From the NCBI GenBank assembly GCA_009838515.1, contig VXRL01000086.1, positions 1 through 64,000 on the forward strand: DNA of 64,000 nt, given 5' to 3'. Under the pieces are notes generated by a model. It did no database searches. It was not told where the DNA came from and saw nothing but the letters and a program-made list of their open reading frames with translations. The stretch comes from Terriglobia bacterium (GTDB lineage Bacteria; Acidobacteriota; Terriglobia; Bryobacterales; UBA6623). Numbering within the stretch: the stretch's first letter is position 1; every line of letters starts with the position of its first letter. A program made the translations under genes and the position numbers. Positions 52,181-61,464 of this stretch are shown one piece after another.

Positions 52181-53275
52181 TCAGCGAGAGGGCCATTTCG
52201 TGCCCTCGCGAGCGAGCAGGACTCGCTTGCGCTCCACGCCCCAGCGATAGCCGCCGCACGTACCGTCAGTCCGAATCACGCGATGGCAGGGGATCGCGAC
52301 AGCAAGCGGGTTGCAAGCACAAGCTTGCGCGACCGCCCGCGCCGCCTTCGGAGAGCCGACGCGATCTGCGATCTCGCTATACGTCGCCGTCGTGCCGGCT
52401 GGGATCTCCCGTAGCGCCTGCCACACCCGCCACTGGAACGCCGTCCCGCGGATGTCGAGCGGCAAGGCGGCGCCGACTGCGGGCGCCTCGACCAAGCCGA
52501 CGACCCGGGCCACCAAGGAATCGAACTGCGGGTCTCCCGCGACGAGCTCCGCCCGCGGGAAACGGTCCTCGAGGTCGTGTACCAAGCCGTCCGGATCGTT
52601 TCCGAGCAAGATCGCGCACGCCCCTTCGACGGTCGCTGCAACTAGGATCGAGCCGAGCGAGCACTCGCCAACGGCAAACCGTATCGTCTCACCCGGAGCC
52701 CCTCGCCGGAACGTCGCGGGAGCCATCCCGAGGATTTCCCCGGAGGCGTCGTAGAACCGGCCGTTCGAGTGGAAGCCAGCCTCGTAAACGGCCTCGGTGA
52801 CTGTTCGCGACGTGCGTAGCGCCTCGCGCATCCGGGCGGCGCGATGGGCGGCGATATACGCATGCGGCGTGCAGCCTGTGGCTGCCTTGAATACGCGGTG
52901 AAAGTGGAACCGGCTCATGCCGGCGGCGTTCGCGAGGGCATCGAGGCCCGGCAACTCCTCTGCTGTCTGGACGAGTCGGCACGCGGCCGCGACCGCTTCC
53001 ACATGGCGTTCCGCCAGCGACGGCTCGTCTGGGCGGCACCGCCGGCACGGTCGGAACCCGGCGCACTCGGCGTCCTCACAAGAGGCGTGGAAGCGCACGT
53101 GCTCGCGCCGTGGCCGCCGCGCTGGGCAGCCGGGGCGGCAATAGACACCGGTCGTTGCCACCGAGTAGACGAAGTCGTCCCACGCGTCGCGGTCGCGTTT
53201 CACGATCGCCGCCCAGCATTCGTCATTGCTCGGGACTGGGCTCGGCGCTGAATTCGGAATCTCGGTTTCGGGCAT
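52181..53275 (-). CDS. ada: Ada: methylphosphotriester/O6-methylguanine methyltransferase and regulator
   Basis: 364 aa with three units. Residues 1-85 are the Ada zinc domain: C46 and C50 in GVYCRPGCPARRPR, C77 and C80 in FRPCRRC; C46 accepts the methyl group from phosphotriesters. Residues 95-190 are an AraC helix-turn-helix (AAGMSRFHFHRVFKAATGCT; TVTEAVYEAGFHSNGRFYDA). The C-terminal part is O6-alkylguanine methyltransferase with PCHRV (C330). The ATG at 53275 has GAGGAG upstream. Methylated Ada activates its own promoter in known systems. No alkA or alkB is adjacent. Between 53276 and 53568 I see no gene. Confidence 0.96.
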   Translation of the reverse strand: MPETEIPNSAPSPVPSNDECWAAIVKRDRDAWDDFVYSVATTGVYCRPGCPARRPRREHVRFHASCEDAECAGFRPCRRCRPDEPSLAERHVEAVAAACRLVQTAEELPGLDALANAAGMSRFHFHRVFKAATGCTPHAYIAAHRAARMREALRTSRTVTEAVYEAGFHSNGRFYDASGEILGMAPATFRRGAPGETIRFAVGECSLGSILVAATVEGACAILLGNDPDGLVHDLEDRFPRAELVAGDPQFDSLVARVVGLVEAPAVGAALPLDIRGTAFQWRVWQALREIPAGTTATYSEIADRVGSPKAARAVAQACACNPLAVAIPCHRVIRTDGTCGGYRWGVERKRVLLAREGTKWPSR

Positions 53276-53568
53276 CTTGACCGCTCCTCGGATCGCTGCT
53301 GTTCGGCCGCGGATCGTGCCGCGGTCCATAGGGTCATGCTAGGCATTCGGAAACGGTCGCGCATCTCGCTTCTTGCTCTCGAATTCGCGGCTGGAACGTA
53401 GACACGCGACCACCGAAAGCGGCCCGGGATTCGCTGGACCGCAGGGTCGGCCAACAAGCGTCCGTTCGAGATTGACGGTGGGCAGTTGTGCGGCTATCGT
53501 TAAGCGAATCGAATGTAGCGCCCTATGCCGTCTCCGCCCACTAATTCCATCGATCTGCTGAAGCCGCC

Positions 53569-54660
53569 ATGTCCGGCCTGACTCCTTGGCAGGCGGTCGC
53601 CGCATTCCTGACGCCGACTGCCCTCTTTGCCATCCTCCTCGCCCTGCACATCGTCCTCCCGGCCCGTCGCGTCGAAGGCTATGCCCGCGTTACACGGAGC
53701 CGGTACCGACTCAACGGTCTCGCCGTCTTCATCTGCGCCCTCGCTATCTGGTGGTTTGAGCTGACCTCCGCCCCGCTCGGCTGGCTGTGGCTGGCCAAAT
53801 GGCACGCGATCGCCGGAGCGGTCGCCCTGAGCGTCGTGCTCACCGTGTGGATGGTCCTCCGCGCACCCACCGACGACCGCAGCCCGTTGGTGCAGTGGAT
53901 TGAAGGCCGTTCCCGCAACGTCCACTTTCGCGGCGACATCGATGCCAAGATGTTCATGTACGTCTACGGCGGCACCTACCTCGCGCTGAACGCGGTCTCA
54001 AGCGCCGCCTACCACTACGGCGAATACGGCCAGGCGGCGAACGCCGGCTTGTTCCTGCACTCGGCGATGTGGGTGTGGTTCGTGACGGACTATTTCTGCT
54101 TCGAGCGCGTTCAGCTCTTCACTTTCGACATCATCGAGGAACGCGTCGGCTTCAAGCTCATCGTCGGCTGCATCGCCGTCTATCCCTGCCTGTATCCGAT
54201 CGCGCTGTGGGGAACGGCCGGTCTGGCGAGACCCGACATCGATCCGTCGCGGGACGCTCTCTGGCTCGGAGGTTCGGCGGCGGTGTTTCTGCTCGGCTGG
54301 GTGATCACGCGCGGCGCCAACCTCCAGAAGTATGTGTTCAAGAGGTTCCCCGAGCGTCCGTTTCTCGGGTTAATCAGGCCGGTCACGGTCACGGACGGGG
54401 AACGCAAGATCCTCTGTAGCGGGTACTGGGGAACCGCCCGGCATGTGAACTACACGGGTGAAATCCTAGAGGCGCTCGGAATGGCGCTGGCACTCGGACA
54501 CTTCACGAACGTCTGGGCGTGGATCTATTTCGTCTACCTCGCGATCTTCTTCGTCATCCGCGACCGTATCGACGACGGCCGGTGCGCCCGCAAGTACGGA
54601 GAACTGTGGACGCGATACCGGGGCAGGGTTCGCCATCGTCTGATTCCCGGGATTTACTGA
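53569..54660 (+). CDS. ERG4/ERG24-family sterol reductase
   Basis: 363 aa integral membrane protein with about nine hydrophobic segments. It follows the sterol C14/C7/C24-reductase family: WVWFVTDYFCFERVQLFTFD, IIEERVGFKLIVGCIAVYPC LYPIALWG, KILCSGYWGTARHVNYTGEI, and the ending RDRIDDGRCARKYGELWTRY RGRVRHRLIPGIY. These C-terminal motifs bind NADPH in the family. Which double bond is reduced (C14, C7 or C24) is not decided. First gene of a run of lipid-modifying genes continuing to 62.9 kb. The start ATG at 53569 fits the family N-terminus. Confidence 0.85.
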   Translation: MSGLTPWQAVAAFLTPTALFAILLALHIVLPARRVEGYARVTRSRYRLNGLAVFICALAIWWFELTSAPLGWLWLAKWHAIAGAVALSVVLTVWMVLRAPTDDRSPLVQWIEGRSRNVHFRGDIDAKMFMYVYGGTYLALNAVSSAAYHYGEYGQAANAGLFLHSAMWVWFVTDYFCFERVQLFTFDIIEERVGFKLIVGCIAVYPCLYPIALWGTAGLARPDIDPSRDALWLGGSAAVFLLGWVITRGANLQKYVFKRFPERPFLGLIRPVTVTDGERKILCSGYWGTARHVNYTGEILEALGMALALGHFTNVWAWIYFVYLAIFFVIRDRIDDGRCARKYGELWTRYRGRVRHRLIPGIY

Positions 54661-54720
54661 GCGCGATTCGACCCTGAGGCGCGAATCCGACAGCGCAAGC
54701 TTCGGGGCTGTCGGTCAGCG

Positions 54721-55770
54721 TCACGAAGACTCGGAGACCGCCAGCTCCGGATAGAACTGCCGGCAGTACCGGCGATACGCGCCGATCGGGCCGTCGGCCC
54801 GGCAAAGCCGGGGCTGGCGACGGTACCGCATGCGTTCCCAAATAACTACGTCCTGCTGGACATCTCGCCTCTGTTGCGACAGCAGAATCTGGTTCATCAC
54901 TCTGTGGCGCAGGCTGACCGGAAGGAAGCGCAGGCCCATGATGGGCTTCCGGGGCTTGTGCATCCGCCGCACCTGATTGACCAGCACCAACTGTACGTGC
55001 TCGCTATCGACGGGCGTTGACAGCACCCAATACCTCACGCGCATGTCGATGGACGTCTCGTGGATTTCGACGAAGGAGTAGCCCAGCCCATAGACGTGAG
55101 TGTCAGCCGAGACTTCGTGCACCACGTCGATGCCAGCGACCCTTCGAACGCGCTTGAATTCGAAGCTGCTCCGCAAATAGGCACCCTCGACCGACAACGA
55201 ACCCACCGGAGCCACGTTGCTGTAGCCGTGTACGTATGCCAGGTGTCCGAAATCCACGGAGTTCTCCGCCAATTGCTGGACATGCCCCGGAAATCGGAGG
55301 GTTCGGTATCCCAGCTTGCACCATTCGGCTCCGGGGAGCGGTCCGTCCGGCAGCTGCCACTGTGGTGGCCGACCGCCGCTGCTCCACCAGCCGAAGACCA
55401 TCCCCAGGATCTCCTTTGTCTCGTAGAGTTGCAGCTTCGCGGCTCTCGGGGCAGGGGCATTCGGAGTGGCGACGCACTGCCCGGTTGCATCGAATTCGAA
55501 TCCGTGAAAGGGACAGACTAAGCAACCGTCACGGACCTTGCCGCCAACCGAGGGCCCTAGGTGCGAGCCCAAGTGCGGACACTTCGCGTCGGCCACGCAG
55601 ATACGGCCCCCAGGGTCACACCAGACGATGATTTCCTCGCCCGCCCAAGTCTTCTCGATCAGCTTCTCTCGTAGGATTGACTCGCGACTTGCGATGAAGT
55701 ACCAGCCCTCTGGAAAAGGGGGCAGTCCATCAATGGGATCCGGCGATCTCCCGTTGGTTTTCGTGATCAT
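54721..55770 (-). CDS. Rieske-type non-heme iron oxygenase
   Basis: About 349 aa from the ATG at 55770 (ATG at 55839 also possible). The Rieske cluster motif is complete: C64-P-H66 and C83/C86-P-F-H89 in DGCLVCPFHGF, and the mononuclear iron site is ENSVDFGHLAYVHG (N..D..H....H). The layout is that of DAF-36/neverland cholesterol 7-desaturase-like and of 3-ketosteroid-9-alpha-hydroxylase-like or SdmA-like oxygenases. C-terminal half contains many aromatic residues. It converges with the sterol reductase gene (60 bases between stops) and is divergent from the DUF1295 gene, so both promoters lie in 55771-55995. Confidence 0.9.
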   Translation of the reverse strand: MITKTNGRSPDPIDGLPPFPEGWYFIASRESILREKLIEKTWAGEEIIVWCDPGGRICVADAKCPHLGSHLGPSVGGKVRDGCLVCPFHGFEFDATGQCVATPNAPAPRAAKLQLYETKEILGMVFGWWSSGGRPPQWQLPDGPLPGAEWCKLGYRTLRFPGHVQQLAENSVDFGHLAYVHGYSNVAPVGSLSVEGAYLRSSFEFKRVRRVAGIDVVHEVSADTHVYGLGYSFVEIHETSIDMRVRYWVLSTPVDSEHVQLVLVNQVRRMHKPRKPIMGLRFLPVSLRHRVMNQILLSQQRRDVQQDVVIWERMRYRRQPRLCRADGPIGAYRRYCRQFYPELAVSESS

Positions 55771-55995
55771 GTGTCCAGAGTCTGTTTCAGGCTGCAGGCC
55801 AGCGGCGACCGGCAACTGATTGGCGCGGCGATCTCTCAAGCGGCAGCCCGGCTGCCAAGATCAAGCGCAGCCACAATATAGCCGTATTTCGCCTCAACCG
55901 AGCCCCGGCCCGCTCACGCGCGCAGCGCGGCGGCCAGAGCCGACTGGTCTTGACGAGACACACGGGCGTACCGTAGCGTTACAAACGCAATCCCG

Positions 55996-56838
55996 ATGCC
56001 CGGACTCGACCTGTTCAGCCATCCACTCTCCGGCCAGCCGTACGGTAGCGCGCTTGAACTATGCCTGGTTCTCGTGGTGCTGGCTTGGATCGTGACGCTC
56101 GTCACCGGCGACTGTTGTGAGTGGATGGACCGCCTGTGGGCCCTGTCCCCGCCCGTGTACTGCCTGATGGTCGCCGTCTTGGGCGGATTCGACGTGGCGC
56201 GCGTCAACCTCATGACGGCGCTGGTGATCCTATGGGGCGCGAGGCTCACCTACAACTTCGCCCGCAAAGGCGGTTTCCGGAAGGGCGGCGCGGATTACCG
56301 CTGGGGCGTCCTGAAGGAGAGAATCGGCCCGACGAAGTTCCTGTGGCTGAACATCGCCTTCGTCGCGCCGGGCCAGTTGCTGCTCATGTGGCTGTTCACC
56401 TCGCCGGTGCATCAGGCGTGGGTTTGGCGGGACCAGCCTCTCGGCTGGCTCGATGGTGTTTCCGCGGTGCTCTTCCTGCTGTGTTTCGCCGGTGAGTTGA
56501 TCGGCGACGAACAGATGTGGAAGTTCCAGCAGGACAAGAAGCGCAGGATCGCAGCCGGCCAAGAAATCGTGCAGCCCTTCATCGTCACGGGCCTGTTTCG
56601 TTACACCCGCCATCCGTCGTATCTGTGCGAAATCGGGATGTGGCTCGCCTTCTGGCTCTTTGCCGTGTCGGCGTCGGGCGACTGGTTCCACTGGACCGGG
56701 CTCGGCCTGGTGCTGCTTGCTACGCAGTTCATCGGCGTGATCCGCATGACGGAGAAGATATCCGCGGGGAAGTACCCGACCTACGCCGAGTACCGCGCGC
56801 GGACGCCGATCGTGCCTCTGCCGGGGCTGCGCAGGTAG
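55996..56838 (+). CDS. DUF1295 (steroid 5-alpha-reductase-like) membrane protein
   Basis: 280 aa with about six membrane helices. Family motifs: RLTYNFARKGGFRKGGADYRW, AGELIGDEQMWKFQQDKKRR and the C-terminal FRYTRHPSYLCEIGMWLAFW, GKYPTYAEYRARTPIVPLPG. DUF1295 belongs to the steroid 5-alpha-reductase superfamily, whose members reduce C=C bonds or methylate lipids. The neighbourhood with sterol reductase and Rieske genes supports a sterol-related role. The start ATG at 55996 is likely; the gene has no close partner overlap. Confidence 0.85.
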   Translation: MPGLDLFSHPLSGQPYGSALELCLVLVVLAWIVTLVTGDCCEWMDRLWALSPPVYCLMVAVLGGFDVARVNLMTALVILWGARLTYNFARKGGFRKGGADYRWGVLKERIGPTKFLWLNIAFVAPGQLLLMWLFTSPVHQAWVWRDQPLGWLDGVSAVLFLLCFAGELIGDEQMWKFQQDKKRRIAAGQEIVQPFIVTGLFRYTRHPSYLCEIGMWLAFWLFAVSASGDWFHWTGLGLVLLATQFIGVIRMTEKISAGKYPTYAEYRARTPIVPLPGLRR

Positions 56839-57038
56839 GGCTCGCCGGCCCGGAGCCGGCGTGCCGAGCGGATCGCTAGCTGCCCAACATCGTTCCGAAA
56901 CTCGAACGGCGGGGTTCGTCTTGGCCAGAGCTTGGTCCAGCGCCCGCCGGGAGGCGTTGGGGATAGCTCGCGGACACAGCGCGACCAGAAGGGTGCGATG
57001 CGGAGAGTCCGCGCTAGGCTATCGGCGAGGAGCAAGAT

Positions 57039-57773
57039 ATGCCCAAAAATCGCCTTGATCGAGCGTCCTTCGAACCAAACGCGGACCAGCCGGGCCTGAC
57101 GATCCCGGCGGGACTGTTCGCGGCGCTGGTTGTCGCGACCCTGGCCCTTCTCGGCATCGGGACGCGCTACTACGCTCGGGGGGACCTAGACGCGATCCAT
57201 TGCCTTCTCTGCCTGTTCTTCTCTACCAACCTGCTGATCTGCTATTGGGAGGTGTGTCTGTTTCTCCGACCGGACCATGTCGAGATGCGAGCTAGGTATT
57301 GGCGCGAGAGAAGCAGCATGGCGGGCCGGACGCCGGCTAGAGAGTTCCTCCTCACAAGGGTCCCGTTGACCCGGATGCTGTCGCCGACCGTATGGGCTGA
57401 TGTCTGGGCGGCCTACTCCTACTACGACGGATCCTATGCGGATCGCCGGACATTTGGATACAACGCGGATATCGCCAATGGGATGGTAACGCCAGCTCCT
57501 ACACTCATCCTGTACGCGGCCTACACTTTCGATCTCCTGCCTGCCGTCGGAGCAGGAATTCTCGGGGTCATGCTGTTCTGGCAATGGACGTACGTGACGT
57601 CGGTCTACGGGGCCAGCTTCTTCGTGGCTAATCGGCATACCCAAATCAGCCGACGCGAGGTCTATACCTACATCTGCGCGATCAATTCTCCCTGGGTGCT
57701 GTGCGCACTGCTTGGGTTGTACGTCTCCGTGCGCCTGATTCTGGAGGGCAACTACAGCGTTCTGGGCTATTGA
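57039..57773 (+). CDS. Membrane protein with EBP/EXPERA-like features
   Basis: 244 aa with about five hydrophobic segments and a GAGGAG before the ATG at 57039. It is not a family I can name with certainty. Some features line up with emopamil-binding-protein sterol delta8-isomerases: N-terminal IPAGLFAALVVATLALLGIG, W123-A-A-Y126-S-Y-Y-D130-G-S-Y133 (compare W-K-E-Y-x-x-x-D-S-R-Y), VYGASFF (190-196) and N216-S-P-W219. The match is weak and relies on topology and scattered residues. Its place between sterol reductase-like and DUF1214 genes makes an isomerase plausible. If wrong, it is simply an unknown membrane protein. Confidence 0.5.
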   Translation: MPKNRLDRASFEPNADQPGLTIPAGLFAALVVATLALLGIGTRYYARGDLDAIHCLLCLFFSTNLLICYWEVCLFLRPDHVEMRARYWRERSSMAGRTPAREFLLTRVPLTRMLSPTVWADVWAAYSYYDGSYADRRTFGYNADIANGMVTPAPTLILYAAYTFDLLPAVGAGILGVMLFWQWTYVTSVYGASFFVANRHTQISRREVYTYICAINSPWVLCALLGLYVSVRLILEGNYSVLGY

Positions 57774-57921
57774 CGGACACGCCAAGCTCCGCCAGCGACT
57801 TGAAGAGATCGTAGGTGGCTAGGTCCGCTGACCCGAACGGAGTAGCGCGCGGGCAGTTGCCGCGACCCTGTTACCGTACGGTATCCCCTCACGGTGAGCG
57901 TAGCTCCGAAAGAGGTGAGCC

Positions 57922-59106
57922 ATGCGAAAGATTGCCATCGGCCTTCTCGCCCTGTTTCGAAGGACATCCCTGTTCGTTCGGAGGCTGCGGGGCAAGACAC
58001 AAGACGATTTGGCAGCCCAACGGGTCGTCAGCGGCCAGTCTTGGAACGACTTCTGCGACGCGTTGAAGGCGGCCGGAGCCGCGATGAGTTTCCCGGGAGC
58101 TCCGCAGGACCCGTTCAACCAAGCGGAAGGATATCGCTATCTGAGCCGCCTCGCCCGTGCCGGCCTGACGGCCTTTATCGAGCATGCCGACACCAACGCG
58201 CCCGTCCTTCACCGGGTCGTCAACGAAACCACCAAGCTGGGCGCGGACAATCCCGACAATTTCTACCAAACGGCTGCGTTGGACGGAAATCACGAGTACA
58301 AGATCATCGGGCGGCGCAACACGATCGCCTACCTGAGCTTTGGCACCCAATCCGGCAACTACGGGCAGGGACGAGGGCTGCCTCCCACCGGACACATCGA
58401 ATCCAATCGAATCGAAACCGACGAGGATGGATGTTTCGAGCTGATAGTCAGTCGCAAGCCGCAGACCGGAAACTGGCTCCCCATGTCGTTGGAAACCGGG
58501 ACTCTGGTGGTCCGCCAGACGTTCCTGGATCGGGAAGCGGAGACGCCGGCAGATCTCAGGATTGAGCGCATCAACTGTCCCGAGGACGAGTGTCGCCCCT
58601 CCGCCTGGACAGCGAGAAAACTGGACGAGGGGCTCAAGAACGCGGGGGCGCTGGTCGCCGGCGCGCCGTTGCTCTTCGCAAAATGGGCACGCGACTTCAA
58701 GAAGCACAGCAACCGGTTGCCGATGTTTGATCCCCAAACGTCACTGGCCGCTGGCGGCGATCCGAACATCACCTACTACCACAGCCATTGGGAGATTGCC
58801 CAAGACGAGGCCCTAGTGATAGAAGTCATGCCTCCGGAATGCGAGCACTGGAACTTCCAGCTGAACAACTACTGGATGGAGTCCCTCGACTATCGCTATC
58901 ACCAGATCCACACCAACAAGCATCTAGCCCTCCTTGAGGACGACGATTCCGTGCGCCTGATCGTGGCGCACGAGAATCCCGGCCTGCCCAACTGGCTCGA
59001 GACCGCCGGCCACACCTCCGGCACCATGTGTTTCCGATGGGTGCGGGCGAAGGAACACCCGCAGCCCCGGACCCGACTGGTCAAGTTGAGCAGCCTGAGG
59101 AACTAG
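57922..59106 (+). CDS. DUF1214-domain protein
   Basis: 394 aa. The C-terminal 120 residues match DUF1214: SHWEIAQDEALVIEVMPPEC, EHWNFQLNNYWMESLDYRYH, LIVAHENPGLPNWLETAGHT, GTMCFRWV. The middle resembles the companion DUF1254 region only weakly. No clear signal peptide. The family occurs in actinobacteria and proteobacteria beside lipid and steroid genes, and its chemistry is not known. AGAGGTG precedes the ATG at 57922. It ends 20 bases before the sulfotransferase gene. Confidence 0.8.
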   Translation: MRKIAIGLLALFRRTSLFVRRLRGKTQDDLAAQRVVSGQSWNDFCDALKAAGAAMSFPGAPQDPFNQAEGYRYLSRLARAGLTAFIEHADTNAPVLHRVVNETTKLGADNPDNFYQTAALDGNHEYKIIGRRNTIAYLSFGTQSGNYGQGRGLPPTGHIESNRIETDEDGCFELIVSRKPQTGNWLPMSLETGTLVVRQTFLDREAETPADLRIERINCPEDECRPSAWTARKLDEGLKNAGALVAGAPLLFAKWARDFKKHSNRLPMFDPQTSLAAGGDPNITYYHSHWEIAQDEALVIEVMPPECEHWNFQLNNYWMESLDYRYHQIHTNKHLALLEDDDSVRLIVAHENPGLPNWLETAGHTSGTMCFRWVRAKEHPQPRTRLVKLSSLRN

Positions 59107-59126
59107 CCGGGAGGAAGATTGCTGCC

Positions 59127-60386
59127 ATGGCTACACGGGGCCGTGTTACTCCCACGGACTATGAGAATCCCTATCGGCCCGTCCCGGTCAGGATTCTCAA
59201 CAGGATCGGCAATGTCGGCAGAAACCTCGGCCTGGCGGGCCCTCTGAGGGTCGACGCACTCGTCAACCAGGCGAAGCGCAAGACCGGGCTTGCAGACTTC
59301 GGTGACGACGGACATCTCCGAGCTCTGCAAGCGCTCGTTGAGTCGATCAACGACGAAGCCCGGCTGACCGCAACCGGCAGGTTCATTCAGAAATCGCGGC
59401 TCGCCGACGCGCTGGTCCATCGGTTGCGGATCGAGGATCTGCTCGCGACGCATCCGGAGATTCATGACCTGGCGCTTGGCAAGATCGTGCTGGTCACTGG
59501 ATTGCAGCGCAGCGGCACTACCTTGCTGCAACGCCTGCTCGGTTCGCATCCCGAGATTGAGGGCGTTTCGGCGGCGGAGGCGCTCGACCCGGTACGGGCA
59601 CCCCGCGCGAAGGCGAGCCAGACGGACGCTCGCACGCGGCGCGCAAGACTCGCCCAAGGAGTGATTTCCTATCTTTCTCCCCAATTCATGGCGGTTCATC
59701 CAATGGATCACAGTGAGCCGGACGAGGATGTCCTGCTCCTTGATCTGAACTTCATGAGCCAGTCGGCCGAGGCCACCATGCATGTACCGAGCTATTCCCG
59801 CTGGCTGGAGGGCCAAGATCATGCGCGGACGTACCGGTACTTCCTCAAGGTCCTGAAGGTCCTCTGCTGGCAGCGCCCCCGCGCCCTCTGGGTACTCAAG
59901 ACCCCGCATCACATGGAGTACCTAGATGTGTTTCTCAAGGTCTTTCCTGACGCGACAATCGTGCAGACCCACCGCGACCCGAGAGTTGCACTGCCGTCCT
60001 TCTGCAGCATGGTTGCCCACGGCCGTGGCATCTTCAGCGACTGCGTCGAACCCCGGGAGGTGGGCAGGCACTGGTGCAGGAAAACCCGCAGGATGGTTGA
60101 ATTGACGATGCAGGCTCGAGACGCGGCAGAGGGCTCGCGCTTCCTAGATGTCTCGTACTACGACCTGCTGAGGGATCCAATTGCCGAGCTCAGGCGGATT
60201 TGCCGTTACGCAGGGATCGGATTCGATGACAATGCCGAACGGGCAGCCGCGAGGTACATGCGCGCGAATCCGCAGCACCGTTTCGGCAAGCACATCTACC
60301 GACTGGGCGATTTCGGGTTGACCGAGGAAATCGTGGAGGAAGCCTTCTCGGCCTATCGGCAGAAACACGCGATCCCCTTCGAATGA
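59127..60386 (+). CDS. Sulfotransferase family protein (PAPS-dependent)
   Basis: 419 aa. The PAPS 5'-phosphosulfate loop is GLQRSGTTLLQRLL (G125 to L138), and the 3'-phosphate region is in LKTPHHMEYLDVFLKVFPDA and TIVQTHRDPRVALPS. This layout matches the Sulfotransf_3 group that sulfates lipids and small molecules. The ATG at 59127 follows a GGGAGGAAG ribosome site by nine bases; a longer frame from 59028 is antisense-free but overlaps the previous gene. In this cluster a hydroxylated sterol or steroid is a natural acceptor, but any hydroxyl lipid is possible. No PAPS synthesis gene is nearby. Confidence 0.85.
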   Translation: MATRGRVTPTDYENPYRPVPVRILNRIGNVGRNLGLAGPLRVDALVNQAKRKTGLADFGDDGHLRALQALVESINDEARLTATGRFIQKSRLADALVHRLRIEDLLATHPEIHDLALGKIVLVTGLQRSGTTLLQRLLGSHPEIEGVSAAEALDPVRAPRAKASQTDARTRRARLAQGVISYLSPQFMAVHPMDHSEPDEDVLLLDLNFMSQSAEATMHVPSYSRWLEGQDHARTYRYFLKVLKVLCWQRPRALWVLKTPHHMEYLDVFLKVFPDATIVQTHRDPRVALPSFCSMVAHGRGIFSDCVEPREVGRHWCRKTRRMVELTMQARDAAEGSRFLDVSYYDLLRDPIAELRRICRYAGIGFDDNAERAAARYMRANPQHRFGKHIYRLGDFGLTEEIVEEAFSAYRQKHAIPFE

Positions 60387-60444
60387 ATCGGCATCCCTCG
60401 GGAAGACACGGCATAGGACCTGGCCCGCCACTGCCCAGATTTCC

Positions 60445-61452
60445 ATGACACGAAAAACGAAGGGAGCCGGCGATGGCACATTCGTCAACGCCATCCGCGC
60501 CGGAATTCGGGATCTGAGGAATCCGAAGGCAGCGGATGTCAGTCCCGTTCCGGCTGACGTGCGGATCGATGGCAAGACCTGCCTAGTCACCGGCGCAAAC
60601 AGCGGATTGGGCAGGGCGGCGGCCGTCGAACTCGCCAAGCGCGGGGGAAACATGATCCTGGCATGTCGGCCAGGTCATGCCGAGACCTGTTCCGAGATCA
60701 AGCGACTGTCTGGCTCCAAGACCGTGGAAGTGATGGAGGTGGACCTTGCGGATCTCGATTCCGTGCATCGCTTCTGCGACCGCCTGCGCGAGCGCAGCAT
60801 CCGTATCGATATAGCGCTCATCAACGCCGGCCTGATGCCCCGCCGGTCGAGGAAGACGCCGCAAGGATACGAGATGATGTTTGCCGTTCATTTCCTGTCG
60901 AATCGGGTGATGATCGACCGCTGGCTGCGAGAGGGAGTGATTCGCCCCGCGAACCGGGGCGCAAGACCCCCGCGCATCGTGTTCATCGCATCCGAGTCGC
61001 ACCGCTCCTCGCACGGCATCGATTTCGACCGCTTCGGCGCCTACGCCGAATACGGGATGAGGGAGAGCCTCAAATTTTACGGCGTCAGCAAGCTGGTCAT
61101 GTGCACGTTCGCAACCGAGCTCTCCCGCCGCCTGAACCCTGCTAGTCGGGTTGACGTCGCGGTGCATGCGATGTGCCCGGGAGGTGTTGACACCAACATT
61201 TCCAGAGACACGCCGATTCTGCTGAGACCGATCGTCAAGCCGCTACTTAGGCACTTTTTCCAGAGTCCGGAGGAGGCGGTCGGACCGGTCGTCTACCTCT
61301 GCTGCGCGGAAGAGGCGGGGCACGCCACGGGAATGTATCTGCACATGATGCGGCGAAAGCCGGTTTCGCAAACTGCGTCGGATCCAGTCAGCGGGGCGAG
61401 ATTGTGGGAAGAGAGCGAGGTCTTGCTAAAGAAATCGCGGGAATCGCGCTGA
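60445..61452 (+). CDS. Short-chain dehydrogenase/reductase (retinol dehydrogenase-like)
   Basis: 335 aa. Cofactor loop T49-G-A-N-S-G-L-G56, NAG motif (N127), catalytic Y212-G-V-S-K216 and Ser in IASESHRSS. The Tyr-x3-Lys and the loop define a classical SDR; the Arg near residue 75 favours NADP. The C-terminal HAMCPGGVDTNISRDTPI is like that of retinol or steroid dehydrogenases. First of two similar SDR genes in tandem, with the second 12 bases downstream; probably oxidation or reduction of a hydroxyl on the shared substrate. Confidence 0.85.
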   Translation: MTRKTKGAGDGTFVNAIRAGIRDLRNPKAADVSPVPADVRIDGKTCLVTGANSGLGRAAAVELAKRGGNMILACRPGHAETCSEIKRLSGSKTVEVMEVDLADLDSVHRFCDRLRERSIRIDIALINAGLMPRRSRKTPQGYEMMFAVHFLSNRVMIDRWLREGVIRPANRGARPPRIVFIASESHRSSHGIDFDRFGAYAEYGMRESLKFYGVSKLVMCTFATELSRRLNPASRVDVAVHAMCPGGVDTNISRDTPILLRPIVKPLLRHFFQSPEEAVGPVVYLCCAEEAGHATGMYLHMMRRKPVSQTASDPVSGARLWEESEVLLKKSRESR

Positions 61453-61464
61453 TCAGGCCCCAAC

